DNA from: Sagittula sp048553715
GTDB taxonomy: Bacteria; Pseudomonadota; Alphaproteobacteria; Rhodobacterales; Rhodobacteraceae
NCBI RefSeq assembly: GCF_048553715.1
Contig: NZ_JBLZNC010000006.1
Span: forward strand, 62,001 to 126,000
DNA length: 64,000 nt
Direction: 5' to 3'
The notes under the pieces were generated by a model, which saw only the letters and a program-made list of their open reading frames with translations, searched no databases and was not told where the DNA came from. Positions 1 through 7,695 of the stretch are shown here, piece after piece (position 1 is the first letter of the stretch; the number at the start of each line of letters is the position of its first letter). The translations under genes were made by a program, and so were the position numbers.

Positions 1-2
1 GC

Positions 3-845
3 ATGGCACTTAAGTCGTACAAGCCGACGACGCCGGGCCAGCGCGGGCTGGTGCTGATCGACCGTTCGGAGCTGTATAAAGGACGCCCCGTCAAGGCCCT
101 CACCGAGGGTCTGACCAAGTCGGGCGGCCGGAACAACACCGGACGTATCACCTCCCGCCGTCGTGGCGGTGGCGCAAAGCGTCTCTACCGGATCGTTGAT
201 TTCAAGCGGAACAAATTCGACGTCAACGGCATCGTTGTCCGCATTGAATATGACCCCAACCGTACCGCATTCATCGCACTGATCCAGTACGACGATGGCG
301 AGCAGGCCTACATCCTTGCACCGCAGCGCCTTGGCGTTGGTGACAAGGTGATCGCATCTGCCAAGGCAGACGTGAAGCCGGGCAACGCGATGCCGTTCTC
401 CGGCATGCCGATCGGTACCATCGTGCACAACATCGAACTGAAGCCCGGCAAGGGTGGCCAGATCGCACGCGCCGCGGGCACCTATGCCCAGTTCGTCGGC
501 CGTGACGGTGGCTACGCTCAGATCCGCCTGTCCTCGGGCGAACTGCGCCTCGTGCGTCAGGAGTGCATGGCAACGGTTGGCGCGGTCTCGAACCCCGACA
601 ACTCGAACCAGAACTTCGGTAAAGCGGGCCGTATGCGCCACAAGGGCATTCGCCCCTCCGTCCGTGGTGTCGTCATGAACCCGATCGACCACCCCCACGG
701 TGGTGGTGAAGGCCGGACCTCTGGTGGTCGTCACCCGGTGACGCCCTGGGGTAAGCCGACCAAGGGCAAGCGCACCCGCAACACCAACAAGGCGTCGCAG
801 AAGCTTATTCTCCGCTCGCGCCACGCCAAGAAGAAGGGTCGCTAA
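3..845 (+). CDS. rplB: 50S ribosomal protein L2
   Basis: Large-subunit core protein L2, which binds 23S rRNA next to the peptidyl-transferase centre. The 280-residue product starts MALKSYKPTTPGQRG at the ATG on base 3 and is full length for the family. The conserved C-terminal block MNPIDHPHGGGEGR lies around residues 225-238 and includes the universally conserved histidine. The C-terminus is basic (SRHAKKKGR). It is the first visible gene of the S10-type cluster, and rpsS follows after only 3 bases. Its ribosome binding site lies outside the window. Confidence 0.98.
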   Translation: MALKSYKPTTPGQRGLVLIDRSELYKGRPVKALTEGLTKSGGRNNTGRITSRRRGGGAKRLYRIVDFKRNKFDVNGIVVRIEYDPNRTAFIALIQYDDGEQAYILAPQRLGVGDKVIASAKADVKPGNAMPFSGMPIGTIVHNIELKPGKGGQIARAAGTYAQFVGRDGGYAQIRLSSGELRLVRQECMATVGAVSNPDNSNQNFGKAGRMRHKGIRPSVRGVVMNPIDHPHGGGEGRTSGGRHPVTPWGKPTKGKRTRNTNKASQKLILRSRHAKKKGR

Positions 846-848
846 TCT

Positions 849-1127
849 ATGGCACGCTCTGTTTGGAAAGGCCCCTTCGTCGACGCTTACGTGTTGAAGA
901 AGGCCGAGAAAACCAAGGAATCCGGCAAGAACGAGGTCATCAAGATCTGGTCGCGCCGCTCCACCATCCTGCCGCACTTCGTTGGTCTCACCTTTGGTGT
1001 GTACAACGGCCACAAGCACGTTCCGGTCAATGTGACCGAGGACATGATCGGCCAGAAGTTCGGTGAATACGCTCCGACCCGCACCTACTACGGTCACGCG
1101 GCGGACAAGAAAGCCAAGAGGAAGTAA
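849..1127 (+). CDS. rpsS: 30S ribosomal protein S19
   Basis: Small-subunit head protein S19, which pairs with S13 and contacts the A-site region of 16S rRNA. The 92-residue product starts MARSVWKGPFVD and contains the family blocks RRSTILPHFVG and VNVTEDMIGQKFGEYAPTR, so the length and motifs are normal. It lies between rplB and rplV with 3-base gaps on both sides, the standard S10 order, and is evidently cotranscribed and translationally coupled. Confidence 0.98.
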   Translation: MARSVWKGPFVDAYVLKKAEKTKESGKNEVIKIWSRRSTILPHFVGLTFGVYNGHKHVPVNVTEDMIGQKFGEYAPTRTYYGHAADKKAKRK

Positions 1128-1130
1128 GCC

Positions 1131-1511
1131 ATGGGCAAGGATAAGAATCCCCGCCGCGTGGCGGACAACGAAGCGATGGCAAAGCTGCGCATGCTGCGCA
1201 CCTCGCCGCAAAAGCTGAACCTCGTCGCCGGGCTGATCCGTGGCAAGAAGGTGGAAAAGGCCCTGACGGACCTGACCTTCTCCAAGAAGCGGATCGCCGT
1301 GGACGTGAAGAAGTGCCTTCAGTCCGCTATCGCCAACGCCGAGAACAACCACGGTCTGGACGTCGACGAGCTGGTCGTCGCCGAGGCCTATGTTGGTAAG
1401 AACCTGATCATGAAGCGCGGTCGCCCCCGTGCCCGTGGTCGTTTTGGCCGCATCAACAAGCCGTTCTCGGAAATCACCATCAAGGTGCGTCAGGTCGAGG
1501 AGCAAGCCTAA
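1131..1511 (+). CDS. rplV: 50S ribosomal protein L22
   Basis: Large-subunit protein L22, whose extended beta-hairpin lines the peptide exit tunnel. The 126-residue product has the L22 core (LRTSPQKLNLVAGLIRGK) and the hairpin tip (IMKRGRPRARGRFGRI, about residues 87-102). Its stop overlaps the rpsC start in a TAATG junction at base 1511, which indicates translational coupling. The start MGKDKNPRRVADNEAMAK gives the short N-terminal extension often seen in alphaproteobacteria. Confidence 0.97.
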   Translation: MGKDKNPRRVADNEAMAKLRMLRTSPQKLNLVAGLIRGKKVEKALTDLTFSKKRIAVDVKKCLQSAIANAENNHGLDVDELVVAEAYVGKNLIMKRGRPRARGRFGRINKPFSEITIKVRQVEEQA

Positions 1512-2230
1512 TGGGTAACAAGACCAATCCGATCGGGATGCGCCTTCAGGTGAACCGTACTTGGGATTCGCGTTGGTACGCGGACACCAAAGACTACGGT
1601 GACCTGCTGCTGGAAGACATCGCCATCCGCGATTTCATTCAGGATGAGTGCAAGCAGGCCGGTATCGCCCGTGTGATCATCGAACGCCCCCACAAGAAGT
1701 GCCGTGTGACCATTCACACCGCGCGTCCGGGCGTGATCATCGGCAAGAAAGGCGCCGACATCGAGGTGCTTCGCAAGAAGCTGGCCAAGATGACCGACTC
1801 CGAGCTGCACCTCAACATCGTTGAAGTGCGCAAGCCGGAGCTGGACGCAACGCTGGTTGGCGAGTCCATCGCTCAGCAGCTGGAGCGTCGTGTGTCCTTC
1901 CGTCGCGCGATGAAGCGTGCGGTTCAGAACGCCATGCGTATGGGCGCCCTTGGTATCCGGGTGAACGTTGCTGGCCGTCTGGGCGGTGCTGAAATCGCAC
2001 GGACCGAATGGTACCGCGAAGGTCGTGTGCCCCTGCACACCCTGCGCGCCGACATCGATTATGCCAACGTCGAAGCAACGACGCCCTACGGCATCATCGG
2101 TATCAAGGTCTGGATCTTCAAAGGCGAGATCATGGAGCACGATCCTGCTGCTCGTGACCGCAAGAGCCAGGAAATTCAGGACGGTCCCGCACCTCGTGGT
2201 GCTGGCGGTCGTCGTGATGACCGGAGGTAA
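1511..2230 (+). CDS. rpsC: 30S ribosomal protein S3
   Basis: Small-subunit head protein S3, which forms part of the mRNA entry channel. The 239-residue product has an N-terminal KH domain with the G-x-x-G loop GVIIGKKGADIEVLRKKL near residue 73. The C-terminal S3 domain contains LGIRVNVAGRLGGAEIARTEW. It starts one base before the end of rplV (TAATG). The gene ends 2 bases before rplP, completing rplV-rpsC-rplP. Confidence 0.98.
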   Translation: MGNKTNPIGMRLQVNRTWDSRWYADTKDYGDLLLEDIAIRDFIQDECKQAGIARVIIERPHKKCRVTIHTARPGVIIGKKGADIEVLRKKLAKMTDSELHLNIVEVRKPELDATLVGESIAQQLERRVSFRRAMKRAVQNAMRMGALGIRVNVAGRLGGAEIARTEWYREGRVPLHTLRADIDYANVEATTPYGIIGIKVWIFKGEIMEHDPAARDRKSQEIQDGPAPRGAGGRRDDRR

Positions 2231-2232
2231 CA

Positions 2233-2646
2233 ATGCTTCAGCCGAAACGCACTAAATTCCGTAAGGCCTTTAAAGGCCGGATCAAGGGTGAAGCAAAGGG
2301 CGGGTCTGACCTGAACTTTGGCACCTACGGCCTGAAGGCTCTCGAGCCCGAGCGCGTCACCGCGCGTCAGATCGAAGCTGCACGTCGTGCCATGACGCGT
2401 CACATGAAGCGTCAGGGCCGTGTCTGGATCCGCATCTTCCCGGATGTGCCCGTCACCGCAAAGCCCATCGAAGTTCGCATGGGTAAAGGTAAGGGTTCCG
2501 TGGACCGTTGGGTCTGCAAGGTGAAGCCGGGCCGCGTGATGTTCGAAATCGACGGCGTTGCCGAAGATATCGCACGTGAAGCGCTGCGTCTGGCCGCTAT
2601 GAAGCTGCCGATCAAGACCCGCGTCGTGGTTCGCGAAGACTGGTAA
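2233..2646 (+). CDS. rplP: 50S ribosomal protein L16
   Basis: Large-subunit protein L16, which sits near the A-site tRNA elbow. The 137-residue product begins MLQPKRTKFRKAFKGRIKG and shows the family signatures TARQIEAARRAMTRHMKRQGRVWIRIFPDVP and MGKGKGSVDRW. Normally rpmC would follow at once. Here a strong terminator lies 35 bases downstream and rpmC resumes only at 6393, so rplP ends this transcription block. Confidence 0.98.
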   Translation: MLQPKRTKFRKAFKGRIKGEAKGGSDLNFGTYGLKALEPERVTARQIEAARRAMTRHMKRQGRVWIRIFPDVPVTAKPIEVRMGKGKGSVDRWVCKVKPGRVMFEIDGVAEDIAREALRLAAMKLPIKTRVVVREDW

Positions 2647-2680
2647 GTCCTCGCGGGTTTCTGACCCGAGCAAGATTTGG

Positions 2681-2716
2681 AAAGCCCCTCGATGGATATC
2701 GGGGGGCTTTTCTTTT
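2681..2716. terminator. Intrinsic terminator after rplP, bidirectional
   Basis: A 13-bp stem (2681-2693 with 2698-2710, one G-T pair, loop GGAT) is followed by a T-rich run to 2716. It separates rplP on the plus strand from the convergent RTX-protein gene, whose stop codon is at 2720, so it probably serves both transcripts. It marks the first break in the ribosomal gene row. Confidence 0.9.
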
Positions 2717-2719
2717 GGG

Positions 2720-3865
2720 TCAGGCGATGGGTGGTACCGGGGGCAGGTTCGGTGCCGGTAGAATAACCGGATCAACCAGTTGGATGCTGCTCGCGGGCAG
2801 ATTGCTGACCCCGGCCATATGCACGGTCAGCGCGCGGGCGGCGCCGTTTTCATGGATATAGGACAGGGTTGCCTCTGTCCCGGTGATGCCGCTGTCGGGG
2901 TCCGTGACTTCGCGCAGGGTTAGCTCGCCAAAGCTGTAACCAGCGCTGTCGGACGGCAGCTGAATGACGAGCAGATCGTTGCCTCCGTCAAAGTCCTGAA
3001 TAACGCCGATGTCGCGGGGGAGAATCGCGTCCGGGTCATCCAGAGCGGGCGCTGTGGCATCGCCAGGCAGATCGTCAAAATGCAGTTCGAAGACGTCGAT
3101 CCCCGTGCCGCCGGTCAGATCAAGCCCTGCGATGTCATCCGGCTGCATGAGGATCTCGATAAAATCAAAACCGCCGCCGCCGGTGATCACGCCCCCGCCA
3201 GTGGCGGTGATGGTGTCATTGCCGCTGCCACCGTGCACCGTGTTGTCGGTCCCGTCGATGATGATGGCATCCGCGCCGTCGCCGCCGGACAGCAGATTGC
3301 CCGCACCGGTGATTGTCAGGCTATCATTACCAAAGCCGCCATCGATGGTGCTGTCACTGAAATTGCCAGCGATGTCGTCGCGCCCATCACCTGACTGGAG
3401 AACTGTGCCATCGCCGTGGGCTTGGATCACATCGTTGCCCGCGCCGCCGTTGATGGTCGAGCCTGCAGCCAGCACCTGTGGCACACCGTCGGTGGTGTCG
3501 AAAACCTCTGTCAGGTCGATTTCATCGTTGCCTGCGGCGGCATCCACGACCAGCGGGCCGTCGATCTCTGCCTCCAGCGCGATGGTGTCATTGCCCGAAG
3601 TGCCGACAAGCATATCGCCAGAGGAGACCAGCAAAACCTCCGGCGTGGCGGCGTCGTCATCGGGCAAAGCCACTGGCACCTCGCTTTCATCGGGCGTTGG
3701 GGCTGCGGCCTCGACCGTGTCCTCGGGGGTTGGGTCCTCTTCCGTCGGGGTGGGGTCTTCTTCGGGGGTGTCGGTGGCGGGGTCTGCGATATCGTCAGAG
3801 CCGGACTCCCATGCGGTGACCAGAAGACCGGCGGACAGCAATGCTATGATCATAAATGGGGTCAT
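2720..3865 (-). CDS. Membrane-anchored RTX-repeat calcium-binding protein
   Basis: Acidic 381-residue protein of unknown role. A hydrophobic N-terminus (MIIALLSAGLLVTAW) is followed by a long Asp/Glu/Pro/Thr-rich linker. At least seven RTX-type nonapeptide units come next (for example GGAGNDVIQ, GGFGNDSLT, GGSGNDTIT, GGTGIDVFE), then a C-terminal strand-rich part with IQDFDGGNDLLVI. RTX units normally bind Ca2+ outside the cytosol. The N-terminal anchor argues for Sec-dependent membrane attachment rather than ordinary type I export. The frame is open further upstream, but the ATG at 3865 gives a sensible anchor and the upstream residues look non-coding. It lies antisense inside the ribosomal cluster; a protein of the same design is at 17008. 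Confidence 0.8.
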   Translation of the reverse strand: MTPFMIIALLSAGLLVTAWESGSDDIADPATDTPEEDPTPTEEDPTPEDTVEAAAPTPDESEVPVALPDDDAATPEVLLVSSGDMLVGTSGNDTIALEAEIDGPLVVDAAAGNDEIDLTEVFDTTDGVPQVLAAGSTINGGAGNDVIQAHGDGTVLQSGDGRDDIAGNFSDSTIDGGFGNDSLTITGAGNLLSGGDGADAIIIDGTDNTVHGGSGNDTITATGGGVITGGGGFDFIEILMQPDDIAGLDLTGGTGIDVFELHFDDLPGDATAPALDDPDAILPRDIGVIQDFDGGNDLLVIQLPSDSAGYSFGELTLREVTDPDSGITGTEATLSYIHENGAARALTVHMAGVSNLPASSIQLVDPVILPAPNLPPVPPIA

Positions 3866-4006
3866 AATGTTTACATCCAAAGCGGGAAATTTTTTGAACG
3901 CTACGCCCAAGACCCTTAAGATTCCCCGAAAGCCGGTGAGGCAAAGCCAATGCGGCCTTGCGTCAGGGTCCGAATGGCGCGACACCGGCACAAAAGGAGA
4001 TCCCTG

Positions 4007-4630
4007 ATGGCCAAGATCCGCTCTTTGTTCGCGACCCCGCTGTATCACGCGCCGCTGTCCGATCACGGGACCATCGATGCCCAAGAGCTTGAGGCATCGT
4101 GCTATTCTGTGGCCGAGGATGACGAGGCCGGACAGGAGTGGTGCGAGACCCAAGGCTATCCCGGCTACACCTCATATGCGTCGCTGACGGATTTGCCTTG
4201 GCGGTTCCCGATCTTCGCGGATCTGGTAAAGGTGCTGGACGCGCATGTGGCTGCCTTCGTTCAGGAACTGGACTTTGATCTGGGAGATAAGGAGCTGATG
4301 CTGGAGGATATCTGGATCAACATCCTGCCGCCGGGCGGCACGCATAGCTCGCACATCCATCCGCATTCGGTGATCTCCGGCACGACCTATGTGTCGATGC
4401 CCGAAGGCGCGTCGGCGCTGAAGCTTGAAGATCCGCGATTGCAGATGATGATGGCGGCCCCGGCGCGCAAGAAAGACGCCCGCGAGATGTTAAAGCCGTT
4501 CATCTACGTCAAACCCGAGGTGGGCGACGTGCTGCTGTGGGAAAGCTGGCTGCGCCACGAGGTGCCCATGAACATGGCCGAAGAAGATGAACGCGTTTCC
4601 GTCAGTTTTAACTATAAATGGGGTGAATGA
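4007..4630 (+). CDS. TIGR02466-like putative 2OG-Fe(II) oxygenase
   Basis: 207-residue protein resembling the TIGR02466 / 2OG-Fe(II) oxygenase_5 family, whose substrates are mostly unknown. The start MAKIRSLFATPLY is at 4007, with AAAGGAGA just upstream. Candidate iron-binding residues are visible: the His cluster in GGTHSSHIHPHSVISGTTYV and a later His in SWLRHEVPMN, with N/R near the C-terminus (RVSVSFNYKW). It is divergent from the RTX gene, with a 141-base gap, and is followed 18 bases later by a thioesterase-like gene, so these two probably form an operon. The family assignment is good; catalytic activity is inferred. Confidence 0.8.
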   Translation: MAKIRSLFATPLYHAPLSDHGTIDAQELEASCYSVAEDDEAGQEWCETQGYPGYTSYASLTDLPWRFPIFADLVKVLDAHVAAFVQELDFDLGDKELMLEDIWINILPPGGTHSSHIHPHSVISGTTYVSMPEGASALKLEDPRLQMMMAAPARKKDAREMLKPFIYVKPEVGDVLLWESWLRHEVPMNMAEEDERVSVSFNYKWGE

Positions 4631-4648
4631 GCGGAACGGGGGCAGCCA

Positions 4649-5122
4649 ATGGATGCGCGCAAGCTAGAGATGACGGTGCTGATGACGCCGGATATGGCGA
4701 ATTTCAGCGGCAAGGTGCACGGCGGGGCGTTGTTGAACCTGCTCGACCGTGTGGCCTTTTCCTGCGCGTCGCGGTTCTCGGGGCGTTATGCGGTGACCTT
4801 GTCCGTGGATCAGGTGGTGTTTCGTGAGCCGATCAATGTGGGCGAGCTGGTGACCTTTCGTGCCAGTGTGAACCACGCGGGCCGCACCTCTATGGAGATT
4901 GGTATTCGGGTCGAGGCGGAGGACATCCGCAGCGGCAAGATGCGGCACACCAATTCGTGCTATTTCACGATGGTGGCGGTGGACGATAACGGCAAATCCG
5001 CGCCCGTGCCGGAGTTGAAGGTTCTGACCGAAACCGAAGAGCGCCGCCAGCGCGCCGCCGGTTTGCGCAAGACGCTGCGCAAGCAGTTCGAGGAAGAGAT
5101 GCGCAAGGCCGCCGAGGGGTAA
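4649..5122 (+). CDS. Acyl-CoA thioesterase family protein (hotdog fold)
   Basis: 157-residue single hotdog-domain protein related to acyl-CoA thioesterases of the YciA/BACH type, which hydrolyse acyl-CoA to free acid and CoA. Family features are MTPDMANFSGKVHGGALLNLLD, the long helix that follows, SVDQVVFREPINVGELVTF, and the strand with NSCYFTMVAVD. The charged C-terminal helix (RRQRAAGLRKTLRKQFEEEMRK) is typical of the group. The physiological substrate cannot be read from the sequence. It is probably cotranscribed with the upstream oxygenase-like gene and converges with the small gene ending at 5123. Confidence 0.88.
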   Translation: MDARKLEMTVLMTPDMANFSGKVHGGALLNLLDRVAFSCASRFSGRYAVTLSVDQVVFREPINVGELVTFRASVNHAGRTSMEIGIRVEAEDIRSGKMRHTNSCYFTMVAVDDNGKSAPVPELKVLTETEERRQRAAGLRKTLRKQFEEEMRKAAEG

Positions 5123-5377
5123 TTACCCCTGATGTGCAGGCGGTGCCTGTGTCTGACTGGACAGGCAGCCGTCGTGCAGTTTGCGCCATGTCAGCAGGTT
5201 CTGTGACCATGCGCAGCGGGCGGTAAAGCTGCGGTTGCCGACCGTCAGGCAAGACGTCTGGCCCACCGGCACCTTGACCCCGTCACGGTTGTGGCAGGCG
5301 CAGTCTGTGTCCTCGGCTGCGGGGGCGGGCGCGACACCCAGTGTAATGATCGCGGCTATGTTCATGGCAGATCGCAT
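5123..5377 (-). CDS. Small secreted cysteine-containing protein, function unknown
   Basis: 84-residue hypothetical protein. The start at 5377 gives an N-terminal hydrophobic signal-like segment (MNIAAIITLGVAPAPAAED) and a mature part with five cysteines in the pattern CAC...SC...RC...GC, suggesting a periplasmic, possibly disulfide-bonded product. ATG at 5365 is an alternative start. It converges with the thioesterase gene; the stop codons are adjacent. I recognise no domain. Its signal peptide and compact layout make it more likely real than not. Confidence 0.6.
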   Translation of the reverse strand: MRSAMNIAAIITLGVAPAPAAEDTDCACHNRDGVKVPVGQTSCLTVGNRSFTARCAWSQNLLTWRKLHDGCLSSQTQAPPAHQG

Positions 5378-5516
5378 AGCGCAGCCTATCACAGATCGGG
5401 ATTTTCGCCAAATTGGCCCCATTCCGCCGGATCACGTGCCGTTGATCGGGCTTTGTTGCGCGCGCATTTGCACCTATGTAAAGATTTCGTGTCACTTTCG
5501 CGAAGGTTCCAAGACA

Positions 5517-6215
5517 ATGGCGCTGATCACGCATTCAGAATTGAACAACGGCGTTCTGCGCGCGCTTGTCCGCGCGATCGAGGCGCACCGTCCGCGCAAG
5601 TTTGCCCGCGATCTGGTGAACCGTGTGCGCTTTGGCGCGGATGGTCCTTTGTCGGACATGGCGATCTTTCCTGATCCGCGCGAAATCACCCAGTGCTACC
5701 AGACCTTGCCGGGTTTGCGTTTGCGCCGTCGGGCCAGCGGGCGCGTGATGGGCGGCGATTGGGACAAATCCCGCGCCAGCGCCACCGACAATTACAAGTT
5801 CCAAAGCTGTCGGATGCGGTGGGTCGACGGGGCCGATTGGGAAGAGACACCGGTTTTTCAGAAGATGGTCGCCGAGATCGCCAAGGGTCGTGCCCCGGAT
5901 GAATGTCGTAGCGTGGAGGACGTGAAATCCCGCTACGCCAAGCTGGACCGTATCTTTGCCGAGACGCAGGCGCGGGGCCGACTGTTGCGGATGCACGAGC
6001 TGCCCGACGCCTATTACCGGCGCGAACATGGCGCGTCCTTTGTGCATGTGGCGCGCGATGGCACATGTCTGCGCAGCGGTGGCGGTTATCACCGGTTTTC
6101 CATTGCCAAGATCCTTGAACTTCCGGAAATGCCCGCGCAGATCGGGGTGGTGCATCCGGACGCGATTAAGAACGGCCATCTTGCGCCGCTGCTGAAGTCG
6201 CGCTTTGACGCCTGA
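5517..6215 (+). CDS. Conserved hypothetical protein in the ribosomal-cluster gap
   Basis: 232-residue soluble-looking basic protein with no family I can name. The start MALITHSELNNG at 5517 was chosen because the residues further upstream look non-coding and overlap the opposite-strand gene. The C-terminal third contains RMHELPDAYYRREH and SGGGYHRFSIAKILELPEMPAQIGVVHPDA. The GG-x-HRFSIAKIL stretch resembles the GxHRxxAAKxLG block of ParB/sulfiredoxin-like domains, which could mean nucleotide binding, but that is only a resemblance. It is the last gene before the restart promoter of rpmC. Confidence 0.7.
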   Translation: MALITHSELNNGVLRALVRAIEAHRPRKFARDLVNRVRFGADGPLSDMAIFPDPREITQCYQTLPGLRLRRRASGRVMGGDWDKSRASATDNYKFQSCRMRWVDGADWEETPVFQKMVAEIAKGRAPDECRSVEDVKSRYAKLDRIFAETQARGRLLRMHELPDAYYRREHGASFVHVARDGTCLRSGGGYHRFSIAKILELPEMPAQIGVVHPDAIKNGHLAPLLKSRFDA

Positions 6216-6267
6216 CGGGCGCGGCCCGTTTATCTGCTGACGCCCAATAAATACGGACCGAAACCGC

Positions 6268-6296
6268 TTGCCAGCGTAGGGATTCGGGCGTATAGG
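6268..6296 (+). promoter_or_regulatory. Sigma70-type promoter driving rpmC-rpsQ block
   Basis: TTGCCA at 6268-6273 is followed by a 17-base spacer and TATAGG at 6291-6296, about 97 bases upstream of the rpmC start. The rpmH promoter at 35796 uses the same -10 hexamer. It would restart ribosomal transcription after the first interruption. Confidence 0.7.
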
Positions 6297-6316
6297 GGCG
6301 CTTCATCCACGGACTC

Positions 6317-6367
6317 CACTGGAATCAGGGTGACCTTGCACGCCACGCAGGCAGGGGCCCTCCAGTG
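6317..6367 (+). promoter_or_regulatory. Structured leader upstream of rpmC
   Basis: CACTGGA at 6317-6323 can pair with TCCAGTG at 6361-6367, with GGG 6328-6330 against CCC 6358-6360 inside. This closes most of the leader into one long hairpin just before the ribosome binding site AAGGAGAG. It might bind a ribosomal protein for autoregulation, but that is inferred only from the fold. Confidence 0.35.
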
Positions 6368-6392
6368 ATGTTGATTGAAAAGGAGAGGTGCA

Positions 6393-6602
6393 ATGAGCGC
6401 CCAGGGACTCCGTGACAAGACACCGGATCAACTCCGGGACCAGCTTGTCCAATTGAAGAAAGAAGCGTTCAACCTGCGCTTCCAGATGGCCACCGGTGAG
6501 GTGCAAAACCCCGCGCGGATCCGTCAGGTGCGTCGCGAAGTTGCACGCATCAAGACCATTCTGAACGAAAAGGCCGCAGCGGCCGCATCCGTGGAGGCGT
6601 AA
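6393..6602 (+). CDS. rpmC: 50S ribosomal protein L29
   Basis: Large-subunit protein L29, a two-helix hairpin at the tunnel exit. The 69-residue product MSAQGLRDKTPDQLRDQL has the family core LKKEAFNLRFQMATGEVQNPARIRQVRREVARIKTIL. The start at 6393 is preceded by AAGGAGAG at ideal spacing; an upstream in-frame TTG is less likely. It starts the second ribosomal block, separated from rplP by about 3.7 kb of unrelated genes. Confidence 0.97.
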   Translation: MSAQGLRDKTPDQLRDQLVQLKKEAFNLRFQMATGEVQNPARIRQVRREVARIKTILNEKAAAAASVEA

Positions 6603-6605
6603 TCG

Positions 6606-6929
6606 ATGCCCAAACGAATCCTGACCGGCACCGTGACCTCCACCGCCAACAAGCAGACCGTGACCGTTTCGGTGACGCGTCGTTTTAAGCACCCCGTGCT
6701 TCAGAAGACGATCAAGAAGTCCAAGAAGTACCGCGCACATGACGAGAACGAACAGTTCAACGTTGGTGATTCCGTGCTCATCCGTGAATGCGCACCGAAG
6801 TCCAAGACGAAGCGCTGGGAAGTCATGACCGAAGAGATGCTTGCAGAGCACGAAGCAGCACGCCAGGCGGCTGCTGAAGAAGCCCGCAAGGTCGAGGAAG
6901 CTGCCCACGAGGCAGAAGCCGCACACTAA
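6606..6929 (+). CDS. rpsQ: 30S ribosomal protein S17 with extended C-terminal tail
   Basis: Small-subunit protein S17, an OB-fold protein binding 16S rRNA. The first 70 or so residues are canonical (RILTGTVTSTANKQTVTVSV, KKYRAHDENEQFNVGDSVLI, SKTKRWEV). At 107 residues it is longer than the usual 75-90: after about residue 73 there is an Ala/Glu/His-rich, probably helical tail (AARQAAAEEARKVEEAAHEA). It begins 3 bases after rpmC. Confidence 0.97.
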   Translation: MPKRILTGTVTSTANKQTVTVSVTRRFKHPVLQKTIKKSKKYRAHDENEQFNVGDSVLIRECAPKSKTKRWEVMTEEMLAEHEAARQAAAEEARKVEEAAHEAEAAH

Positions 6930-6936
6930 GTGTTCC

Positions 6937-6955
6937 GGGCGCGTCTGACGCGCCC
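6937..6955 (+). other. Hairpin between rpsQ and rplN
   Basis: GGGCGCG pairs with CGCGCCC around loop TCTGA, followed by an AT-rich stretch without a true T-run. A second GC-rich inverted repeat (CCCGGG ... CCCGGG, about 6972-7003) follows in the same 92-base gap. These may be RNA processing or attenuation sites inside the spc-type operon. Confidence 0.6.
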
Positions 6956-7021
6956 TGATTTATTCGAAACCCCCGGGTCAATGTTCTCTGCAGAGCGGCC
7001 CGGGACGTCGGGAGACTACCA

Positions 7022-7390
7022 ATGATCCAGATGCAGACAAATCTGGATGTCGCTGACAACTCCGGAGCCCGGAAAGTTCAGTGCATCAAGGTTCTGGGCG
7101 GTTCGCACCGCCGTTATGCCTCTGTCGGCGACATCATCGTGGTGTCGGTGAAAGAGGCCATTCCGCGTGGTCGCGTTAAAAAAGGTGACGTCCGCAAGGC
7201 CGTCGTCGTGCGCACCGCAAAGGAAGTCCGTCGTGAAGACGGTACCGCAATCCGTTTCGACCGCAACGCCGCCGTGATCCTGAACAACGCAGGTGAGCCG
7301 GTCGGTACGCGTATCTTTGGCCCGGTTGTGCGTGAACTGCGCGCAAAAGGCATGATGAAGATCGTGTCGCTTGCTCCGGAGGTGCTGTAA
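7022..7390 (+). CDS. rplN: 50S ribosomal protein L14
   Basis: Large-subunit protein L14, which forms an intersubunit bridge. The 122-residue product starts MIQMQTNLDVADNSGARKVQCIKVLGGS and ends KIVSLAPEVL, normal for the family and including the VVVRTAKEVRREDG signature. GGGAG lies 7-8 bases upstream of the start. Its stop overlaps rplX (TAATG). Confidence 0.98.
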   Translation: MIQMQTNLDVADNSGARKVQCIKVLGGSHRRYASVGDIIVVSVKEAIPRGRVKKGDVRKAVVVRTAKEVRREDGTAIRFDRNAAVILNNAGEPVGTRIFGPVVRELRAKGMMKIVSLAPEVL

Positions 7391-7695
7391 TGGCTGCCAA
7401 GCTGAAAAAAGGTGACAAGGTCGTCGTTCTTGCCGGTAAGGACAAGGGCAAGACCGGTGAGATCCAGTCCGTCGACCCCAAAGCCGGTAAGGCCGTGGTC
7501 GAAGGCGTGAACGTTGCAATCCGTCACGTTCGCCAGTCCCAGACCTCGCAGGGTGGCCGCACGCCGAAGGCGCTGCCGATCGACCTGTCGAACCTGGCCA
7601 TCGTCGATGCAAACGGCAAGGCGACCCGCGTTGGCTTCCGCATGGAAGGCGGCAAGAAGGTCCGTTTCGCCAAGACCACGGGAGACGTGATCTGA
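7390..7695 (+). CDS. rplX: 50S ribosomal protein L24
   Basis: Early-assembly large-subunit protein L24 with an N-terminal KOW motif (KKGDKVVVLAGKDKGKTGEI, residues 5-24). The 101-residue length is normal. One-base overlaps join it to both neighbours (TAATG with rplN, TGATG with rplE), the tightest coupling in the cluster. Confidence 0.98.
   Translation: MAAKLKKGDKVVVLAGKDKGKTGEIQSVDPKAGKAVVEGVNVAIRHVRQSQTSQGGRTPKALPIDLSNLAIVDANGKATRVGFRMEGGKKVRFAKTTGDVI

Noticed and set aside
3009..4007. Plus-strand open frame opposite the first RTX gene
   Set aside because: Ser/Pro/Ala-rich translation that mirrors the RTX repeats; no start signal and no protein-like features.
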